NCBI RefSeq assembly: GCF_003047105.1
Contig: NZ_CP028475.1
Coordinates: forward strand, 1,240,001 to 1,304,000
Direction: 5' to 3'
DNA from: Celeribacter baekdonensis
Lineage (GTDB): Bacteria; Pseudomonadota; Alphaproteobacteria; Rhodobacterales; Rhodobacteraceae
Length of the DNA: 64,000 nucleotides
This document shows, one piece after another, positions 61,952 to 64,000 of this stretch. The position numbers and the translations under genes were made by a program. How positions within the stretch are numbered: position 1 is the first letter of the stretch; each line of letters opens with the position of its first letter. The notes beneath the pieces were generated by a model. It was not told the origin of the DNA, ran no database searches, and saw only the letters and a program-made list of their open reading frames with translations.

Positions 61952-63247
61952 TCATGGCTTTCCCTCCACGTTTGATGGTTTAGCCGGGCTGGATGGGGGC
62001 GCCGGATCCGTCGCCGTTTCGGGCGCGATCACAGCCTCTTCCTCATCCTTCGGAGCAATTTTTACAGCGAGCGCAATTTCTGCGGCTGAGCCTGCGCGGA
62101 TCGCCTGTTCGACAAGCGTCGCGGCGGCATCGCCTACGGGACCAGTCAAACCCACACTGGCCCCAGCGCGCAGATCGCGAATGGCAATGGACAGGTAGAT
62201 TTTGCCCTTCTCAAAGGCTGTTTGCGCGGCCTGAGCATTTTTCTCCGACACGACAGTATCAAACATCGATATGGCGCGTGCCGCCTGTGTCGTAACGTTG
62301 TTGGCAAGCTTGCGTGCCTCGGCGGACAGCTCAACCGGAGCGGCTGTCGTCATTTCTGCACGCATCTCAGCGACTTCTTGTTCAGAAGGCGGACGAGCCG
62401 CCTCTACCTCTGAGGCAATTGCCCGCAAGGATGCGCGCCCAGCAGGATCTTCCCAGACCAAGTCTTCTGCAATTGTCGCAGTCAGCTTTGCATTGCATTC
62501 GCCAGCACTTTCCGCTGCGTCACTTGCTTGTAAAAGGAGCTGATATACGCCGTAGTAAAGCATCTGCCGGAACACAGCATTGGTGGCTTCGCGTTCCATT
62601 GCGCCTGCCGAAATATCAACGAGGCTGGTGTCAAAGAACCGGCCAATCGCAAAGCCAATTTCTTTGCCAACGAGTTGTTTTTGAACTGCAATATTTGCGA
62701 CAATTTCCCCGGTCAGCGCATTGGTCATGGCCAGATCCATTCCAACCAACAAACGGTTCTGCCGCGCTTTCGGCCCAACCCCCGAGACGGTCACAGACGC
62801 CCCGGCTCCTGGAATAAAATCGAGACTGTTGATACTTCCCGTGATGAAAAGATCCGCGGGCTTCATCGACTTTATATCCCGGATACCCCAGTTGTGCTCA
62901 GTCGCAGCAATGGCCGGATCGCGCCGGTTTACGACCTGCACACCTGCATTAAACAGGGCGGTCTGGATCATATCCCCGGCACCCTGCGTGACCATTTTCC
63001 CGCTGCCTGCGTCGGCATAGCTTTCTTTGCCGGTCGCATCATTGATGGCACCAACCGCGAAGGTCAGCGATCTCGGTGCGCGGTTGCCAATGCACGCGAG
63101 CGCGTCGTCATATGCAGTCTCGACACGGCGGACGGGTGGCCCATCAACCATGAATACATCCTGATCCATTGGCGCCACAGCCTGTCCAAGGCTGGCACAT
63201 CCTGAAAGGAGAGCGACAACACTTGCGATGAATGGAAACGGTCTCAC
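61952..63247 (-). CDS. hfaB: CsgG/HfaB-family outer-membrane secretion lipoprotein
   Basis: 431 residues from the GTG at 63247, which places a lipoprotein signal at the very N terminus (VRPFPFIASVVALLSGCASLG, lipid on Cys of LLSGC). The CsgG-like domain follows: LTFAVGAINDATGKESYADAGSGKMVTQGAGDMI, VQVVNRRDP, FITGSINSLDFIPGAGASV, GVGPKARQNRLLVGMDLAM. CsgG and HfaB form a nonameric outer-membrane channel that exports curlin or holdfast-anchor subunits. The C-terminal ~150 residues, Ala/Glu-rich and ending Pro-rich, are an extra periplasmic extension. It lies between the two small exported-protein genes, as in Caulobacter hfaABD. Confidence 0.82.
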   Translation of the reverse strand: MRPFPFIASVVALLSGCASLGQAVAPMDQDVFMVDGPPVRRVETAYDDALACIGNRAPRSLTFAVGAINDATGKESYADAGSGKMVTQGAGDMIQTALFNAGVQVVNRRDPAIAATEHNWGIRDIKSMKPADLFITGSINSLDFIPGAGASVTVSGVGPKARQNRLLVGMDLAMTNALTGEIVANIAVQKQLVGKEIGFAIGRFFDTSLVDISAGAMEREATNAVFRQMLYYGVYQLLLQASDAAESAGECNAKLTATIAEDLVWEDPAGRASLRAIASEVEAARPPSEQEVAEMRAEMTTAAPVELSAEARKLANNVTTQAARAISMFDTVVSEKNAQAAQTAFEKGKIYLSIAIRDLRAGASVGLTGPVGDAAATLVEQAIRAGSAAEIALAVKIAPKDEEEAVIAPETATDPAPPSSPAKPSNVEGKP

Positions 63248-63266
63248 GTAGCCCCCAAACACAAGA

Positions 63267-63779
63267 TTAATTACATATTCCCGCTGCAAAAGCAGCGAGC
63301 GCATCGGCAAGATCAAGGACCGAAAGAGGCGACACATCCGGTGCGGTGTCGCCTTCAGGGGTCTGTAATGATGACAAGATAGATGCATCAATACAGCCGC
63401 TGTTGTCGGCCGTGTTGTCTGCGGTAATGATGTTGCCATCGCCCTCCACCGACACATCCGTCGTGCCTGTGTTTAGAGATCCAACAGCATAGGTCTGCTG
63501 ACCGATTTCGTCACCAATCTGCAAATCAGTCGTGACATCACCATCCGTTGTCACCTCAACGTAGCCAGTGCGGTTATCGTTTGTAATGTAGTAGTTCGTT
63601 TGTGCCGCAGCCGTCGGGTTTTCGGCGTCGTTAATCACCTGCGCTTGCTGCAACACGAGACTACGGTCAGATGCGCTCGGAAACGCATAGCTTCCCGACC
63701 AATTCTGTCCAGACGTACTATAGGTTTGGCCCCATGCGAGGCATGGAAGCACAGAAAGGCCGAGAACGAGTTGTTTCAT
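63267..63779 (-). CDS. Exported HfaA/curlin-like protein
   Basis: 170 residues with a signal peptide ending near LAWGQ. The mature part has SASDRSLVLQQAQVINDAEN, a Thr/Asp-rich stretch and IGQQTYAVGSLNTGTTDVS followed by VEGDGNIITADNTADNSGCI. The (A/V)GSLNTG motif parallels GAVNTG of the other exported proteins, and the Asn/Asp/Thr-rich repeats resemble curlin-type subunits. Cys129 and Cys169 may pair. It is placed directly upstream of the CsgG/HfaB-like gene (19 bases), the position of hfaA in Caulobacter. The start overlaps the preceding gene's stop by four bases. Confidence 0.7.
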   Translation of the reverse strand: MKQLVLGLSVLPCLAWGQTYSTSGQNWSGSYAFPSASDRSLVLQQAQVINDAENPTAAAQTNYYITNDNRTGYVEVTTDGDVTTDLQIGDEIGQQTYAVGSLNTGTTDVSVEGDGNIITADNTADNSGCIDASILSSLQTPEGDTAPDVSPLSVLDLADALAAFAAGICN

Positions 63780-64000
63780 TTTACGCGCCCAAGATTGGGC
63801 GTTGTAACGCTACCATCACGGTGGATCGTGATGCTGCCCGCCGTCACAGCTGCATTGTCTCCGTCTTTTCCAGTGTCATTGGGCGCATCTGTCATACTCA
63901 CTTCAGATACAGACACGTTTCCGGTACTCGCACTCTGCGCCAGCGTCCCACCAGAAACCACTTCGGAAGCCTGCGCGGTTCCTGCTTCTGCGCTCTCAGC
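63776..64000 (-). CDS. C-terminal end of an exported-protein-like gene (5' part outside window)
   Basis: The frame is open to the window edge: 74 residues, rich in Ala, Ser, Thr and Gly (AESAEAGTAQASE, ASTGNVSVSEVSM, NAAVTAGSITIHRDGSVTT) and ending PNLGRVK. Composition fits another secreted or surface protein of the same cluster. Its stop overlaps the HfaA-like start (ATGA), so it belongs to the same operon and is the first gene seen here. Family not recognised. Confidence 0.6.
   Translation of the reverse strand, partial: AESAEAGTAQASEVVSGGTLAQSASTGNVSVSEVSMTDAPNDTGKDGDNAAVTAGSITIHRDGSVTTPNLGRVK

Overview
The window looks like the chromosome (or a large chromid) of a marine alphaproteobacterium of the family Rhodobacteraceae, Roseobacter group. 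I base this on moderately high G+C, Rhodobacteraceae-type IlvI/IlvN proteins, abundant ABC and tripartite tricarboxylate (TTT) transporters, TPR-sulfotransferases and an HfaB/CsgG-type cluster. I saw no rRNA, tRNA or CRISPR array. G+C was judged by eye.

Layout. (1) 1-5041: end of ilvI, a small lipoprotein gene and ilvN, a strong terminator, an autotransporter-type outer-membrane protein, an XRE-type regulator and a small hypothetical gene. (2) 5348-17189: a catabolic island. A 2-oxoacid/acetoin dehydrogenase-type operon (E1 alpha, E1 beta, a free lipoyl-domain protein, a bare E2 catalytic domain, a lipoate-protein ligase) continues into a Tat-exported small protein and a GMC oxidoreductase. 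Next come an AcoR-like regulator with a degenerate AAA+ domain, a carboxymuconolactone-decarboxylase-like protein, and a nitroreductase/acyl-CoA ligase/thiolase operon. The same inverted repeat (TGTCTCA-N12-TGAGACA) stands before both operons and probably ties them to the regulator. (3) 17364-30934: a carbohydrate island with a SorC-family regulator, class II aldolase, LsrK-like FGGY kinase, D-2-hydroxyacid dehydrogenase, a complete CUT1 ABC transporter, a VOC protein and a complete CUT2 (ribose/AI-2 type) ABC transporter. (4) 31133-35714: an SbcCD/YhaNO-like pair.

(5) 35903-46664: a mobile-element zone. It holds an intact tnsA-like/tniA/tniB operon with a recognisable left end at 39676, a decayed second copy of that end at 35903, a ruined tniQ, fragments of IS3, IS110 and IS1595-type elements, a truncated HcnABC-like dehydrogenase set and a host gene cut by the transposon end. 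(6) 46796-51629: a TctA-TctB fusion, a TctC-type binding protein, a methyltransferase-like protein and an ATP-grasp protein on one strand. (7) 52889-57830: a degenerate receiver protein, a tiny membrane protein, a LuxR-type response regulator and, divergently, a periplasmic molybdopterin-domain protein translationally coupled to a hybrid histidine kinase. (8) 57853-64000: an HfaA/HfaB/HfaD-like (curli-related) secretion cluster with a family of exported proteins carrying a T-T-A-x-G-A-V-N-x-G motif, plus an A+T-rich TPR-sulfotransferase gene.

Two sequence-level patterns cut across the regions. Three long genes (thiolase, FGGY kinase, SbcC-like ATPase) are each broken by one missing base in a G/C homopolymer, which looks like either sequencing error or ongoing decay. 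Several genes also carry short tandem duplications lying on or just after their stop codons.
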